From Bin87 sp965203985 (GTDB lineage: Bacteria; Chloroflexota; Dehalococcoidia; Lucifugimonadales; UBA3495), in NCBI GenBank assembly GCA_965203985.1, contig CBDBDS010000003.1, forward strand, positions 387,427-451,426: 64,000 nucleotides of DNA, read 5' to 3'. Shown piece by piece: positions 25,180 through 34,188 of the stretch. The notes beneath the pieces are model-generated. The model had not been told where the DNA came from, searched no databases, and was given only the letters and a program-made list of their open reading frames with translations. A program made the position numbers and the translations under genes. Within the stretch, counting starts at the first letter, position 1; each line of letters opens with the position of its first letter.

Positions 25180-25207
25180 TTGACACAGCAGGATGCAACG
25201 CTATAAT
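25180..25207 (+). promoter_or_regulatory. Sigma-70-type promoter of zur
   Basis: Perfect -35 TTGACA (25180-25185), 16-nt spacer, perfect -10 TATAAT (25202-25207). Its position excludes translation starting at 25207 and puts the transcript start near 25214, about 25-30 nt before the zur ATG. The zur gene probably autoregulates, but no clear Zur box was recognised. Confidence 0.75.
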
Positions 25208-25239
25208 TGGCTATCGCAAATCCATGCAATAACGGTGGT

Positions 25240-25674
25240 ATGCGTATGTCTGGGCACGAATCGGCAGTGGCGCACCTGCGCTCTGAAGGCTACCGGATGA
25301 CTCCGCAACGTTTGTCCGTACTGGACATCGTGGCCGGCCGGCCCGGCCATATTGGCGCCGATGAGGTGTGGAACCTGGCCAAAGAGCAGCACCCCTACGT
25401 CGATCTGGCCACCATCTACCGCACTTTGCAGTTGCTCAAGCGCCTCGGCGTCGTGACCGAGGTGGTGATCGGAAACAAGCTCCACTTCGAGCTGGCCGAT
25501 CACCACAACCGCCACAACCACATGGTCTGTTCCGAATGCGATTCAGTGCAAACCCTGAGCCCCGCCTACCTGGCGGAATTCAGCCAGCGCTTGCAGCAGG
25601 AGTTCGGGTTCACGCCCGACCTGGACAACATCACCATTGGCGGCCTCTGCTCCATTTGCCAGCCTCAAGGCTGA
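25240..25674 (+). CDS. zur: Zinc-responsive Fur-family regulator, Zur
   Basis: 144-residue Fur/Zur repressor (131-145 aa is typical). ATG 25240 or 25246 are both possible, and the promoter just upstream rules out anything earlier. The winged helix is in RSEGYRMTPQRLSVLDIVAGRPGHIGADEVW and YVDLATIYRTLQLLKRLGVV. Metal ligands are present in HFELADHHNRHNHMVC plus two CxxC pairs (CSEC, CSIC). Assignment to Zur rather than Fur is from context: it directly precedes a zinc ABC importer. Confidence 0.8.
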   Translation: MRMSGHESAVAHLRSEGYRMTPQRLSVLDIVAGRPGHIGADEVWNLAKEQHPYVDLATIYRTLQLLKRLGVVTEVVIGNKLHFELADHHNRHNHMVCSECDSVQTLSPAYLAEFSQRLQQEFGFTPDLDNITIGGLCSICQPQG

Positions 25675-25741
25675 CGGACGGATAACAGATAATTTTTTCC
25701 ATGAGTTCGGGAACCTGACTCGTCCAATTGGATAGCAATTC

Positions 25742-26776
25742 ATGTTTCTTACGAAAGTTTGTATTTCGCTGGTGATCGGATTAGCTGCGTTAGCCGCCAT
25801 CGCGTGCGCCGGTGAATCGCCAGCCGCAGCGCCCGCTCCAGCGCCGACCCAGCCGGCATCCGGCCCGCTCAACGTGGTGGCGACCGTGTCTCCCATCACC
25901 AGTATTGTGGAGAACATTGGAGGGACCCGCATCGCGCTACAGGGCGTTGTGCCGGAGGGCGTGAACTCCCACACTTTCGAACCCGCGCCGGCAGTGGCGG
26001 TTGTCCTCTCCCGCGCCGACCTGATTTTTCTCAACGGCCTCTTCCTCGAGGAACCCACGCTGGAAATGGCCAAGGCCAACCTGAAGCCCGGCGCATCCAT
26101 CGTCAGCCTGGGGGAGCAGACCATTACCCGCGACCAGTGGCAGTTCGACTTCTCGTTCCCCGAAGAGGACGGGCATCCCAATCCCCACCTGTGGCCCGAC
26201 CCCATCCTGACGCTGCGCTACGCGGAGATCGTGCGCGACAACCTGGTGGCCAGGGACCCGGCCAACGCCGATTACTATCGCGCCAACTATGATGCTTTTG
26301 CCGGGCGTATTGCGACACTGGACGAAGCCATCAAGATCATTGTCCCCACCATCCCACCGGAGAACCGCAAGCTGCTTACCTACCACGACTCCTGGGCGTA
26401 CTTCGCCGACCGCTACGGCCTCACCGTCATCGGAGCCGTCCAACCGTCGGACTTCTCCGAACCATCGGCCCGCGACGTTGCCAACCTCATCATCCAGATC
26501 AGGGAAGAAGGAATCCCCGCCGTGTTCGGTTCGGAGGTCTTCCCGAGCGACGTCATGCAGACCATCGCCGCAGAGTCCGGAGCCGAATATATCGACGAAC
26601 TCTCCGACGATGACCTTCCCGGCGCGCCCGGCGATCCCGACCACAGCTACCTCGGTCTGGAAGTCGCCAACCTGCGCGTCATGATCCCGGCCCTGGGCGG
26701 GGACGCGTCGGCGCTGGACAACGTAGACATATCGCCGGTCTTTGACGGGGCATCCAATGCCGTCTATCCTCAGTAA
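25742..26776 (+). CDS. znuA: Zinc/manganese ABC transporter substrate-binding lipoprotein
   Basis: 344-residue cluster A-I substrate-binding protein. The N-terminus is a signal peptide with a lipobox-like AAIAC, so it is anchored at the membrane as a lipoprotein and followed by an Ala/Pro linker. Metal ligands in the usual order are His in GVNSHTFEPAP, His in HPNPHLWPDP, His in LLTYHDSWAYFADRYGL and Asp/Glu near LPGAPGDPDHSYLGLE. No His-rich loop like that of E. coli ZnuA is present between the first two. The ATPase gene follows 38 nt later. Confidence 0.88.
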   Translation: MFLTKVCISLVIGLAALAAIACAGESPAAAPAPAPTQPASGPLNVVATVSPITSIVENIGGTRIALQGVVPEGVNSHTFEPAPAVAVVLSRADLIFLNGLFLEEPTLEMAKANLKPGASIVSLGEQTITRDQWQFDFSFPEEDGHPNPHLWPDPILTLRYAEIVRDNLVARDPANADYYRANYDAFAGRIATLDEAIKIIVPTIPPENRKLLTYHDSWAYFADRYGLTVIGAVQPSDFSEPSARDVANLIIQIREEGIPAVFGSEVFPSDVMQTIAAESGAEYIDELSDDDLPGAPGDPDHSYLGLEVANLRVMIPALGGDASALDNVDISPVFDGASNAVYPQ

Positions 26777-26814
26777 TCCCGTCGCCGAGAGCAATCAGGA
26801 TCAGGTAACTTGCG

Positions 26815-27759
26815 ATGCTGCACCCGCCAGAATTGGAGCACCTCCATCGGCCGGACCCGGACGCCCGGCCCGCGGTGGAATTGAGAAACGTCACCGCCGG
26901 CTACAACAGGTCGAAGGTGCTGGAGGACGTGGACCTGAAAATCATGCCCGGCGATTTCGTGGGTCTGCTGGGGCCCAGCGGGTCCGGCAAAACCACGCTG
27001 CTGCGCGTGATCCTGGGAGCGGTGGACGTGCAGCAAGGCGAGGTTCGGGTCAATGAAAAGCCCGTCCGAGGACGCAACAACCGGGCCGGCTACGTTCCCC
27101 AGCTGGAGACCATCGACTGGAACTTCCCGGTCACCGTCGAAGAGGCGGTGTTGATGGGACGGACTATGTCGAATTCCCTGTTCCCCTGGTTCCGGCGTCA
27201 GGAGCGGGAATTGGCCTACGACATGATGCAACGGCTGGGCATCGATAATCTGGCCAAGCGGCATATCCGGCAGCTCTCCGGAGGCCAGCAGCAACGGGTT
27301 TTCCTGGCGCGGGCGCTGGTCAGCAACCCCGAATTGTTGCTGCTTGACGAGCCCACATCGGGCGTGGACCTCAAGACCCGGGACGACGTGATGCACCTGC
27401 TCCACGACCTCAATCACGCCGGGGTAACCATCGTGATGACCACGCACGAGATCAACGCGGTCGCTGTGCATTTGCCCCGGATAATATGCCTCAACGGCAC
27501 CATCGTGGCGGATGGGCCGCCGCACCGCGTGATCACGCCGCACATCCTTAGAGAAGTCTACGGCGCGGAGATGCCCGTGATCCAATACCACGGCATGACG
27601 CTGGTTGCGGAAAGCGCCCACTTCTGGATCGACCGCAACGGCGGAGAGCCTCTGGCAACCGTGCCGGATGACAGCCACACCGAGCCGATTTTGGCGCACA
27701 TGCATCCGTCTGACGGCCACGTCCCGGCGCATCACCACCACGACCACGCCGATGTCTGA
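26815..27759 (+). CDS. znuC: Zinc ABC transporter ATPase with His-rich tail
   Basis: 314-residue ABC ATPase of the manganese/zinc importer family. Walker A is GPSGSGKTT, signature LSGGQQQRVFLARAL, Walker B LLLLDEPTSGVD. The protein runs about 50 residues past the usual 250-265, ending HMHPSDGHVPAHHHHDHADV, with seven His in the last 20 residues. That tail is likely a zinc-binding cytoplasmic extension, possibly a sensor or a chelating buffer. The permease gene begins 83 nt later. Confidence 0.9.
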   Translation: MLHPPELEHLHRPDPDARPAVELRNVTAGYNRSKVLEDVDLKIMPGDFVGLLGPSGSGKTTLLRVILGAVDVQQGEVRVNEKPVRGRNNRAGYVPQLETIDWNFPVTVEEAVLMGRTMSNSLFPWFRRQERELAYDMMQRLGIDNLAKRHIRQLSGGQQQRVFLARALVSNPELLLLDEPTSGVDLKTRDDVMHLLHDLNHAGVTIVMTTHEINAVAVHLPRIICLNGTIVADGPPHRVITPHILREVYGAEMPVIQYHGMTLVAESAHFWIDRNGGEPLATVPDDSHTEPILAHMHPSDGHVPAHHHHDHADV

Positions 27760-27842
27760 TCAACCGCCGGCCAGCATTTCGGGAACCGTGGACCGCGCAG
27801 CGCCTCCTGGCATTTTCCGGCTATCGTTCTTTCCGTAAGCCC

Positions 27843-28721
27843 ATGTTGTTGGAGCCATTCGAGTTCGGCTTTTTCGTGCGGGCGATGATCGCCGCATGTC
27901 TGATCGGCGGTCTGTGCGGCCTCATGGGCGTGTACATCGTGCTGCGCGGGATGTCCTACATCGGTCACGGCTTGTCGCACGCCATATTCGGTGGGGCGGT
28001 GGTCAGCTGGATCATGTCGATCAACTTTTTTGTGGGTGCGACGGTCTGGGGGTTCCTGTCGGCGATCCTGGTGGCGTGGACCACGCGACGAAACCCCATC
28101 GGATCCGACGCTGCTATCGGCATCATCACAACGGCCAGCTTTGCCCTTGGTATCGCCATCATCAGCCGCTTTGGCAGTTTCACCCGGGACTTTGAGGCGT
28201 CGTTGTGGGGCAGCGTGCTGGCGGTGGACCGTGAAGACCTGATTGCGATAGCGGTGGTATCCGCCGTCGTCGCGACAGTGTTCTTCGTTGGCTACAAGCT
28301 GTTCCTGTTCGCGACTTTCGATACCGACGTCGCGCAGTTCTACGGTGTGCCCACCGGCTGGGTGGACACCCTTTTTGCGTTGCTGTTAGCGGGTACGATT
28401 GTCGTTTCGATGCAGGTGCTGGGGGTTACCATGATCGCCGCCGCGGTGGTAATCCCGCCGATAGTCGCCCGATTGCTGACCAACAGCTTCCGCACGATGA
28501 CGTTGCTGTCCACCGGTATCGGTATAATGTGCTCCGTGCTGGGCATCTATATCAGCTATTTCATCGACGTGTCGTCGGGCGCCAGCGTGGTGCTGCTGTC
28601 GGCGGCGCTTTTCGTGGCGGTCCTCGCCTGGTCGAAAATTCGCGATCGGTTAATCCGCTCACCGGCCGCTCCGGGTGGGCTCTCGCAGCTGCCTCGGAGC
28701 GCCGGCGGATCCCTCGAATAA
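27843..28721 (+). CDS. znuB: Zinc ABC transporter permease
   Basis: 292-residue ABC-3 family membrane permease with eight or so predicted transmembrane helices (e.g. GFFVRAMIAACLIGGLCGLMGVYIVL, ALLLAGTIVVSMQVLGVTMIAAAVVIPPIVA). The motif RGMSYIGHGLSHAIFGG is conserved in ZnuB/MntB proteins. A basic and Pro-rich C-tail is on the cytoplasmic side. It forms the importer with ZnuA and ZnuC. Confidence 0.9.
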   Translation: MLLEPFEFGFFVRAMIAACLIGGLCGLMGVYIVLRGMSYIGHGLSHAIFGGAVVSWIMSINFFVGATVWGFLSAILVAWTTRRNPIGSDAAIGIITTASFALGIAIISRFGSFTRDFEASLWGSVLAVDREDLIAIAVVSAVVATVFFVGYKLFLFATFDTDVAQFYGVPTGWVDTLFALLLAGTIVVSMQVLGVTMIAAAVVIPPIVARLLTNSFRTMTLLSTGIGIMCSVLGIYISYFIDVSSGASVVLLSAALFVAVLAWSKIRDRLIRSPAAPGGLSQLPRSAGGSLE

Positions 28722-28752
28722 CCTCCCAACTCACTGGCCACAGGAGGTCGAT

Positions 28753-30231
28753 ATGGCGCATGCACATCATCACGCGGCGCCTTCCGTAGTGGAAGGACGG
28801 ACCGGTTTCCGAAGGGGCGCGGCGTTCATCATCGGAGGCCTGACCAGCGGTCACGGGGTGTTCCACTGGATCGCCCAGAGCTTCATAGTCGTGCTGCCCG
28901 AGGTTCGTGACCTGCTCCTCGGTGGGAGCATCATCGCTGCCACCAGCATCCAGACAACGCGGGAGATCGCCTCCGGAGTGGTTGCGCTGCCGGGCGGAGT
29001 TCTCACCGATGCCCTGCGCCGTTACTGGGGCTGGGTGATGGCGGTCTGCATGGCACTGTTCGGGGTCGGCTGGTTATTGATGGCCTCGGCCGGCTGGCAG
29101 GTGCCGGGCAGCGCATGGCTGGTTACCAGCCAAACCGCCGGCGCGGGAACCGCGGGCGGCGCGTTGAACCCGGTGGGATACGCCCTATTGATCATAGGCA
29201 TGGCCATCGTGGCAATCGCCGCCTCGGTGTGGCACTTGCCCGCGATGGCGGCGTTGTCCTCGCACTTCGCCCATAGACGCGCTTCCGTGCTTTCCTTCCA
29301 CGGCGTCGGCGGAAACGTGGGCGACGTGCTGGGTCCGGCACTCACTGGCTTGCTCCTCGTCACTATGACCTGGCAGTCGATCATCACCATCTACGCCGCG
29401 GTGCCGATCTTCCTGGCGTTCCTGGTTTTCTGGGCGTTCCGTGACATCGGTCATCGTGCGCAGGCGGCTGCCGAATCGGCGCCGGCGTTCACAATGCGCT
29501 CGCAGGTTGAAGAAACCAAGCTGCTGGTCCGCAACCCCCGTATCTGGGGCATCACGGCCGTGGCCGGACTGCGCGGAATGGCGTATATCGGATTCGTAAC
29601 CGTGTTGCCGTTGTATCTCGCCGACCAGCTGGGGTTGACCGTCGACCCTGAGGGTGGGGTATTCGAAGGCGTGTTCATCCGCGGCTCGCTGATCGCGTTG
29701 CTGGTATTGGTGGGAATCTTCGCCAGTCCGGTGATGGGTTACATTTCGGACCGCGTGGGCCGCAAAATGGTGCTCATCCCCGGCATGCTCTTCCTGGCCG
29801 TGGTCACCCTGATCATGGTGCCGTTCAGTGACAATCTGGCCATCATGACGATCCTGCTGGCCGCGCTGGGGATGTTCCTCTACAGCGACCAGCCGATCCT
29901 GACCGCCGCGGCAATGGACATCGTGCGGGAAGGGACGGCGGCGACCACGCTGGGCTTGCTGTCGACCTCCCGGTTCATTCTCAGCGCCGCGTCCCCGCTG
30001 CTGGCCGGCTGGCTGTACGGGATCGACTACACGTACCTGTTCTACTACACGGCGGCCCTGTACCTGGCGGCTGCGGTGATCCTGGCCGCGGTTCGGTTGC
30101 CCCAGTTGGCGCCGGTGGAAGACCATCATGACGGCCATGGGCAACACGACGGTCACGGTCATCACGACGACCACGGCCACGATCATCATGATGATCATGG
30201 TCACGGCGACCACGGTCACCGGAACCACTGA
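28753..30231 (+). CDS. MFS transporter with histidine-rich termini, metal-linked
   Basis: 492-residue major facilitator with 12 predicted helices. The ATG at 28753 is chosen for AGGAGG about 6 nt upstream and the match to the MFS N-terminus. Unusual features are a His-rich N-terminus (MAHAHHHA) and a C-terminal tail where 16 of the last 37 residues are His, alternating with Asp and Gly. Such tails are typical of zinc-binding chaperones, not of ordinary MFS drug or sugar transporters. It begins 32 nt after the permease gene, so it probably shares the zur-controlled transcript. I infer zinc or other divalent metal transport or its regulation. Confidence 0.8.
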   Translation: MAHAHHHAAPSVVEGRTGFRRGAAFIIGGLTSGHGVFHWIAQSFIVVLPEVRDLLLGGSIIAATSIQTTREIASGVVALPGGVLTDALRRYWGWVMAVCMALFGVGWLLMASAGWQVPGSAWLVTSQTAGAGTAGGALNPVGYALLIIGMAIVAIAASVWHLPAMAALSSHFAHRRASVLSFHGVGGNVGDVLGPALTGLLLVTMTWQSIITIYAAVPIFLAFLVFWAFRDIGHRAQAAAESAPAFTMRSQVEETKLLVRNPRIWGITAVAGLRGMAYIGFVTVLPLYLADQLGLTVDPEGGVFEGVFIRGSLIALLVLVGIFASPVMGYISDRVGRKMVLIPGMLFLAVVTLIMVPFSDNLAIMTILLAALGMFLYSDQPILTAAAMDIVREGTAATTLGLLSTSRFILSAASPLLAGWLYGIDYTYLFYYTAALYLAAAVILAAVRLPQLAPVEDHHDGHGQHDGHGHHDDHGHDHHDDHGHGDHGHRNH

Positions 30232-30243
30232 GCGACCGCGATA

Positions 30244-30278
30244 GTAAAAAAGTCAGGGGCGACCAATCGGTCGCCCCT
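30244..30278 (-). terminator. Rho-independent terminator for the cupin gene
   Basis: A perfect 10-bp stem, AGGGGCGACC/GGTCGCCCCT with loop AATC (30255-30278), and on the minus strand it is followed by GAC and TTTTTT (30245-30251 region). It lies 30 nt past the cupin stop. The opposite strand lacks a T-run, so it ends the minus-strand transcript best. It is one of four related hairpins in the window. Confidence 0.65.
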
Positions 30279-30307
30279 GTGCGTTTCGGCGATGGGCCGA
30301 GGTGAGT

Positions 30308-30667
30308 TTAGTCCTCGTTCTGCTGGGTCTGGCTACCCTTCACCGTGATGGTGATGTGGGACATGGCGGTCTCGCGGGAGCCGTGCCAGTGGTCTTCGCC
30401 GGCGGGGATGATGGCCACGTCGCCTTCCGTAACCGTCACTTCCTCGTCACGGGTGGCGACGATGCCGGTTCCCTCGGTGACGATGAGTATCTGGTCGCCG
30501 CTGTGGGTGTGGAACTTGTTGCGGACGCCGGCGCCGAAATGAACGATGCCGAAGTTGAAGTTGTTGCTGTCGTCAGGATCCAGGATCGCCTGCCGGCCGA
30601 CGGGGCCGGTAAACAGGGGGGCGGTTCCTTCGGTCCTTTCCACTGCGGACATCTTTACGATTTTCAT
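30308..30667 (-). CDS. Cupin-domain protein
   Basis: 119-residue single cupin. The motifs GAGVRNKFHTHSGDQILIVTEG and DEEVTVTEGDVAIIPAGEDHWHG give the two cupin signatures with three His and a Glu-like ligand set, suitable for binding one metal ion. Substrate unknown. A GGAGG lies about 11 nt upstream of the ATG. Monocistronic, ended by the hairpin at 30244. Confidence 0.82.
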   Translation of the reverse strand: MKIVKMSAVERTEGTAPLFTGPVGRQAILDPDDSNNFNFGIVHFGAGVRNKFHTHSGDQILIVTEGTGIVATRDEEVTVTEGDVAIIPAGEDHWHGSRETAMSHITITVKGSQTQQNED

Positions 30668-30879
30668 GGGTGTCGTTTACCTCCAGGATGGGTTCGGGGT
30701 CGAATGTCCCGAAAATGATACCCTGCGCCGCTTATGTCGTCTAGCCGAGCGGGAACCACTGGGTGACCCATGCTCGTGGGCGTGCGCTTCGTTGACTCCG
30801 TAATCTACGGGCCGTACACTGCGGGACCAGCCAACCCTTCGATTTGAACCGGCCGGAATTCCCCCGAGGAGGTATCCCA

Positions 30880-31119
30880 ATGAGTTTTGACCTGTACGAA
30901 AAGGGCATGAAAGTCGAAGCCATCGCCGATTTCGAAGTTCGCGAGGTGATGGCATCCCCGGTGGGTTCTTCGGTGCGCAGCATTTCCACGGGGGACGTCG
31001 GCGAAGTGCGTGAAAAGCGGACGATTGGGCCCGCGACGTGGCTGATCGTATATTTTGACAGCGTGAAGCGCCAGATCAACGTCGACCAGACCAACATTGA
31101 TAACATCAAACCTGCCTGA
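30880..31119 (+). CDS. Small protein, SH3-like, unrecognised
   Basis: 79-residue protein starting at the ATG at 30880, which has GAGGAGG about 8 nt upstream; the longer frame from 30844 lacks this support. The sequence MSFDLYEKGMKVEAIADFEVREVMASPVGSSVRSISTGDVGEVREKR looks like a small beta-barrel. It precedes a HAD gene by 20 nt and is likely co-transcribed. Function unknown. Confidence 0.6.
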   Translation: MSFDLYEKGMKVEAIADFEVREVMASPVGSSVRSISTGDVGEVREKRTIGPATWLIVYFDSVKRQINVDQTNIDNIKPA

Positions 31120-31139
31120 GGACATCGAGAGCGGCCACC

Positions 31140-31877
31140 ATGATTGACAATCCTATCGCCCAGGTCGACACGCTGGTCTTCGATATCTTCGGCACCGTGC
31201 TTGACCTGGGCGGTAGTTTATCCGGGCCGGCCGGCCGCTTCCTGGAAGAACACGGCTCCCAGGTTACGGCGGATGAATTCTGGGCTGACTGGCGAGGGCG
31301 CCAGCGCATCGAGCAGTACCAGGATAACCTCTTCATGCTGGGCCACAGCGGCTACCTGGAGACTTGCCGCCGGTCGTTCGTGTATTGCCTGCGACTGCAC
31401 GGCGTCGATTTTGAACCGGGTGAAGTGGAACGGTTCATGGCCGTGTACGACGATTTGCGTCCCTTCGACGATGCTGTACAGGGTCTGCAAAGGCTGGTCG
31501 CCAGCGGGCAATTTGGCCTGGTGGTGCTGTCCAATGGCGAGCAGGCGTACCTGGAACGCATGGCCAGGATCAACGTGGGCATTCCCTTCGATCACGTGAT
31601 TTCGGTGGAAAAAGCCGGATCGTTCAAGCCTCATCCTTCCGTATACCGGACGGCGGCCCGCATCCTGGGCAAAGAGCCGGCCGAGATCATGATGGTTTCG
31701 TCGCATTCCTTTGACGTGACCGGCGCTAGGGCGTCCGGGTTCCGGGCAGGATATGTAAACCGTTACAACCTCCCGAACGAGGAGTCGGTGTATCTGCCCG
31801 ATATCGAAGTATCCGACTTCCACCAGTTGGCAGATCTGCTGATGTCATCGGCGACGTCAGGCACCGACGCCTCGTAG
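31140..31877 (+). CDS. HAD superfamily haloacid dehalogenase-type hydrolase
   Basis: 245-residue type-II haloacid dehalogenase-like protein. Motif I is DTLVFDIFGTVLD with nucleophile D15 and the FGT variant that marks the dehalogenase branch rather than phosphatases. Motif II is VVLSNGE, motif III the Lys in GSFKPHP, motif IV MVSSHSFDVTGA. It could dehalogenate 2-haloacids or act on another substrate. The next gene starts 3 nt after the stop. Confidence 0.82.
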   Translation: MIDNPIAQVDTLVFDIFGTVLDLGGSLSGPAGRFLEEHGSQVTADEFWADWRGRQRIEQYQDNLFMLGHSGYLETCRRSFVYCLRLHGVDFEPGEVERFMAVYDDLRPFDDAVQGLQRLVASGQFGLVVLSNGEQAYLERMARINVGIPFDHVISVEKAGSFKPHPSVYRTAARILGKEPAEIMMVSSHSFDVTGARASGFRAGYVNRYNLPNEESVYLPDIEVSDFHQLADLLMSSATSGTDAS

Positions 31878-31880
31878 CCT

Positions 31881-33116
31881 ATGGTCTCGGTCGCTGCCGC
31901 TGGACGGCTGCGCGCGTTCTCTGCTCTTCGCCACCGGGACTTCCGGTGGTTCTTTCTGAATATAGGGGTGCAGTCCTTCGGTCAGGGCATCCAGTTCCTT
32001 GGCATCGGCTTCTTGATCATTGACCTCGGCGGGGAGAAAACTGCGCTGGGCCTGGCGGTCAGCCTCTTCGGCGTCTCCAACTTGGTCTTCACCTTCGTGG
32101 GCGGCGTGCTCGCCGACCGGGTTGACCGGAAGCTGTTCCTGATTTGCTGCGTCCTGGGCAACGCCGTAGTGACCCTGACGCTGGCTTTCCTGGCGCTGAC
32201 CGGGTTGGCCCAGATCTGGCACGTGTACGCCGTCGTGTTCATTCTGGGCGGTTTGATGGCGGTCCAGATGCCGGCCCGGTTCGCCCTGGCCGCCGACTTG
32301 GTGCCGCGGGAAGACATGATGAACGCCGTGGCCCTGCACACGTCCGTCGGGCAGATCGGCAACATGCTGGGGCCGCTGGTCGGCGGTTGGGCGATCCAGT
32401 ACATCGACACCTGGGCCGGGATCATGATCAATGGGGTGAGCTACCTGCTGGGGATCGCATTCCTGATGATGGTGTCGCGCCCCGTCGCCACTACCCGGCG
32501 TAATTCTTCTCCGATCAGCGACTTCACGGGAGGGCTAGCCCACGCCGTTCGTACTCCCATGGCTGCGATCCTGATCTTTCTGTCCGCTACCTTCGGCTTT
32601 TTTGGTATGGCTTACATGCAGGTGGTGCCCGCGTTCACCACCGAATTCCTGCGCCTGAACGCGTTCCAAACCGGCGTATTCATGGTATGCCGGGGAGCCG
32701 GAGCATTCATGGGATCCATGGTGGTTGCCAGCTGGGGTGACAACAAGAACAAGGGCCTCTTGATGTACATGCAGTTGGTAATTTGCTGCGTCGGGCTGAT
32801 TGCCATGGCTTGGTCCCAATGGTACTGGGCCGCGTGCATGCTGGTAGCCCTGGTCGGGTCCACCAGCATCGGGGGCTTCTGGCCGGTGTCCAGCTCGATG
32901 ATGCAGCTGACGACGGCTCCGGATATGCGCGGCCGAATGATGGCCATGATGCAACTGGCTCCCGTCTTCCACTTCTTGGGAGCGTGGCCGCTGACGTGGC
33001 TGGCACAACTGTACGGTTGGTCGGTGGCAATCACCAGCGGCGCCGCCGTCCTGCTGGTTATCTCGTTGGCCGGATGGATGTACCGCCCCATGGTCCGGCG
33101 CATGAACGAGATCTGA
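31881..33116 (+). CDS. MFS transporter (MFS_3/EntS-like)
   Basis: 411-residue major facilitator with 12 predicted helices, in the EntS/MFS_3 branch (ALRHRDFRWFFLNIGVQSFGQGIQFLGIGFLIIDL at the start). The helix 2-3 loop has GGVLADRVDRKL. It follows the HAD gene by three nt, so they are likely co-expressed. The exported substrate is unknown. Confidence 0.85.
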   Translation: MVSVAAAGRLRAFSALRHRDFRWFFLNIGVQSFGQGIQFLGIGFLIIDLGGEKTALGLAVSLFGVSNLVFTFVGGVLADRVDRKLFLICCVLGNAVVTLTLAFLALTGLAQIWHVYAVVFILGGLMAVQMPARFALAADLVPREDMMNAVALHTSVGQIGNMLGPLVGGWAIQYIDTWAGIMINGVSYLLGIAFLMMVSRPVATTRRNSSPISDFTGGLAHAVRTPMAAILIFLSATFGFFGMAYMQVVPAFTTEFLRLNAFQTGVFMVCRGAGAFMGSMVVASWGDNKNKGLLMYMQLVICCVGLIAMAWSQWYWAACMLVALVGSTSIGGFWPVSSSMMQLTTAPDMRGRMMAMMQLAPVFHFLGAWPLTWLAQLYGWSVAITSGAAVLLVISLAGWMYRPMVRRMNEI

Positions 33117-33198
33117 ACGTCCCATGGAGTGGGCCCGGTTGCCGGTGTCTGCCCCCTATGCCATACTGCCGAAACACGGGCAGATCAAGTGCGGGAAT

Positions 33199-33564
33199 AT
33201 GGAAACCATCACGTTAGCCGATTATGTCCAGTATGGGTTTTTGGCGTTCATCGCGCTTTTGCTCGTCGCTATGGTTGTCGCGTTGATACGGCAATCCGGC
33301 GCAATCGGCGAGTTGAAAGGTGAGGTTAGAGGCATCAATCTTCGCCTTGACGAAATGAGCAAAAGCCACTCGGAACGCATGGATGCGTTGACTACCCGCG
33401 TCGAACGGCTGGAAGACGGACTGTCGGCGCTGGCTCGGGAAGTAAGCGAAATCAAGGGACTGCTCCTTGCCTTACACCAACGGGTGGACTTGGTGATGCG
33501 CCACCGCCACGAGCCGGAGACGGGGCAGGTCATCCTCACGCCGGAGGAAATCGCCGCCGATTAG
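33199..33564 (+). CDS. Small membrane-anchored coiled-coil protein
   Basis: 121-residue protein with one transmembrane helix (VQYGFLAFIALLLVAMVVALI, about residues 10-30) followed by a long coiled coil (heptad pattern in RLDEMSKSHSERMDALTTRVERLEDGLSALAREVSEIKGLL) facing the cytoplasm or periplasm. The start ATG 33199 is the best, since the longer frame from 33124 gives a poorly conserved N-terminus. Function unknown. Confidence 0.6.
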   Translation: METITLADYVQYGFLAFIALLLVAMVVALIRQSGAIGELKGEVRGINLRLDEMSKSHSERMDALTTRVERLEDGLSALAREVSEIKGLLLALHQRVDLVMRHRHEPETGQVILTPEEIAAD

Positions 33565-33661
33565 ATTGATGCAAATCCGCCGAATTCTTGCCCAGCGGCT
33601 AAGTCTGTCGTATAGTTCGCGGCAACAGGCGCCCCAAATTCGCACGATTAAGGAGAGAGAT

Positions 33662-34111
33662 ATGGTCAAGCCCAAACAAGTTGGTCACCTCGTCATCAAC
33701 GTCTCTGACGTGGCAGCGTCTACCAAGTTCTACACCGAGATCCTGGGCTTCCAGATCGCCGTTCAGCGTCCCACCGCGACCTTCCTGACCTGCGGTGAGA
33801 TCCACCACGACCTGGCGCTCTTCCAAGCCGACGAGCATTCCCCCGAGACGCGCAAGGGTAACATCGGACTCAACCACTTCGCGGTGCAGGTGGAAGACTT
33901 CGATTCTCTGCGCGACCTGTACCACACGCTGCTGGAGCACGATGTCAAGGTCGACCGCACCACCGACCACGGCATGACCGGAAGCGTGTACTTTGAGGAT
34001 CCCGACGGTAACGGCATCGAGTTTTACTACGACAAGTTCGACACCGCCGAAGAGGGTCTGGCCGAGATGCGCCGCGAGGGCAGGGAGAACACGGTCCTGG
34101 TTATCGACTAG
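33662..34111 (+). CDS. VOC-family protein (glyoxalase/extradiol dioxygenase type)
   Basis: 149-residue vicinal-oxygen-chelate enzyme with two beta-alpha-beta-beta-beta repeats. Metal ligands: H9 in VGHLVINVSDV, His in GLNHFAVQVED and Glu in GNGIEFYYD. AAGGAGAG lies about 6 nt before the ATG. It may be an extradiol dioxygenase or a catechol/glyoxal-type enzyme; the substrate cannot be read. It is ended by the hairpin at 34136. Confidence 0.82.
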   Translation: MVKPKQVGHLVINVSDVAASTKFYTEILGFQIAVQRPTATFLTCGEIHHDLALFQADEHSPETRKGNIGLNHFAVQVEDFDSLRDLYHTLLEHDVKVDRTTDHGMTGSVYFEDPDGNGIEFYYDKFDTAEEGLAEMRREGRENTVLVID

Positions 34112-34135
34112 AGCCGCGGAACGCGCACAATCGCG

Positions 34136-34163
34136 AGGGGCGGGTTTCAAACCCGCCCCTTTT
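34136..34163 (+). terminator. Terminator after the VOC gene
   Basis: AGGGGCGGG-TTTCAAA-CCCGCCCCTTTT, a strong stem with a short tail of T residues 25 nt past the stop. It also has the AGGGGCG...CGCCCCT arms shared with the hairpins at 30255, 40088 and 50541. Confidence 0.65.
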
Positions 34164-34188
34164 GGATTGCAGCGTAACCGGAGCCGGC

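Noticed and set aside
27748..27838. Short frame MSDQPPAS... between znuC and znuB
   Set aside because: Only about 28 codons, no ribosome site, no conserved feature.
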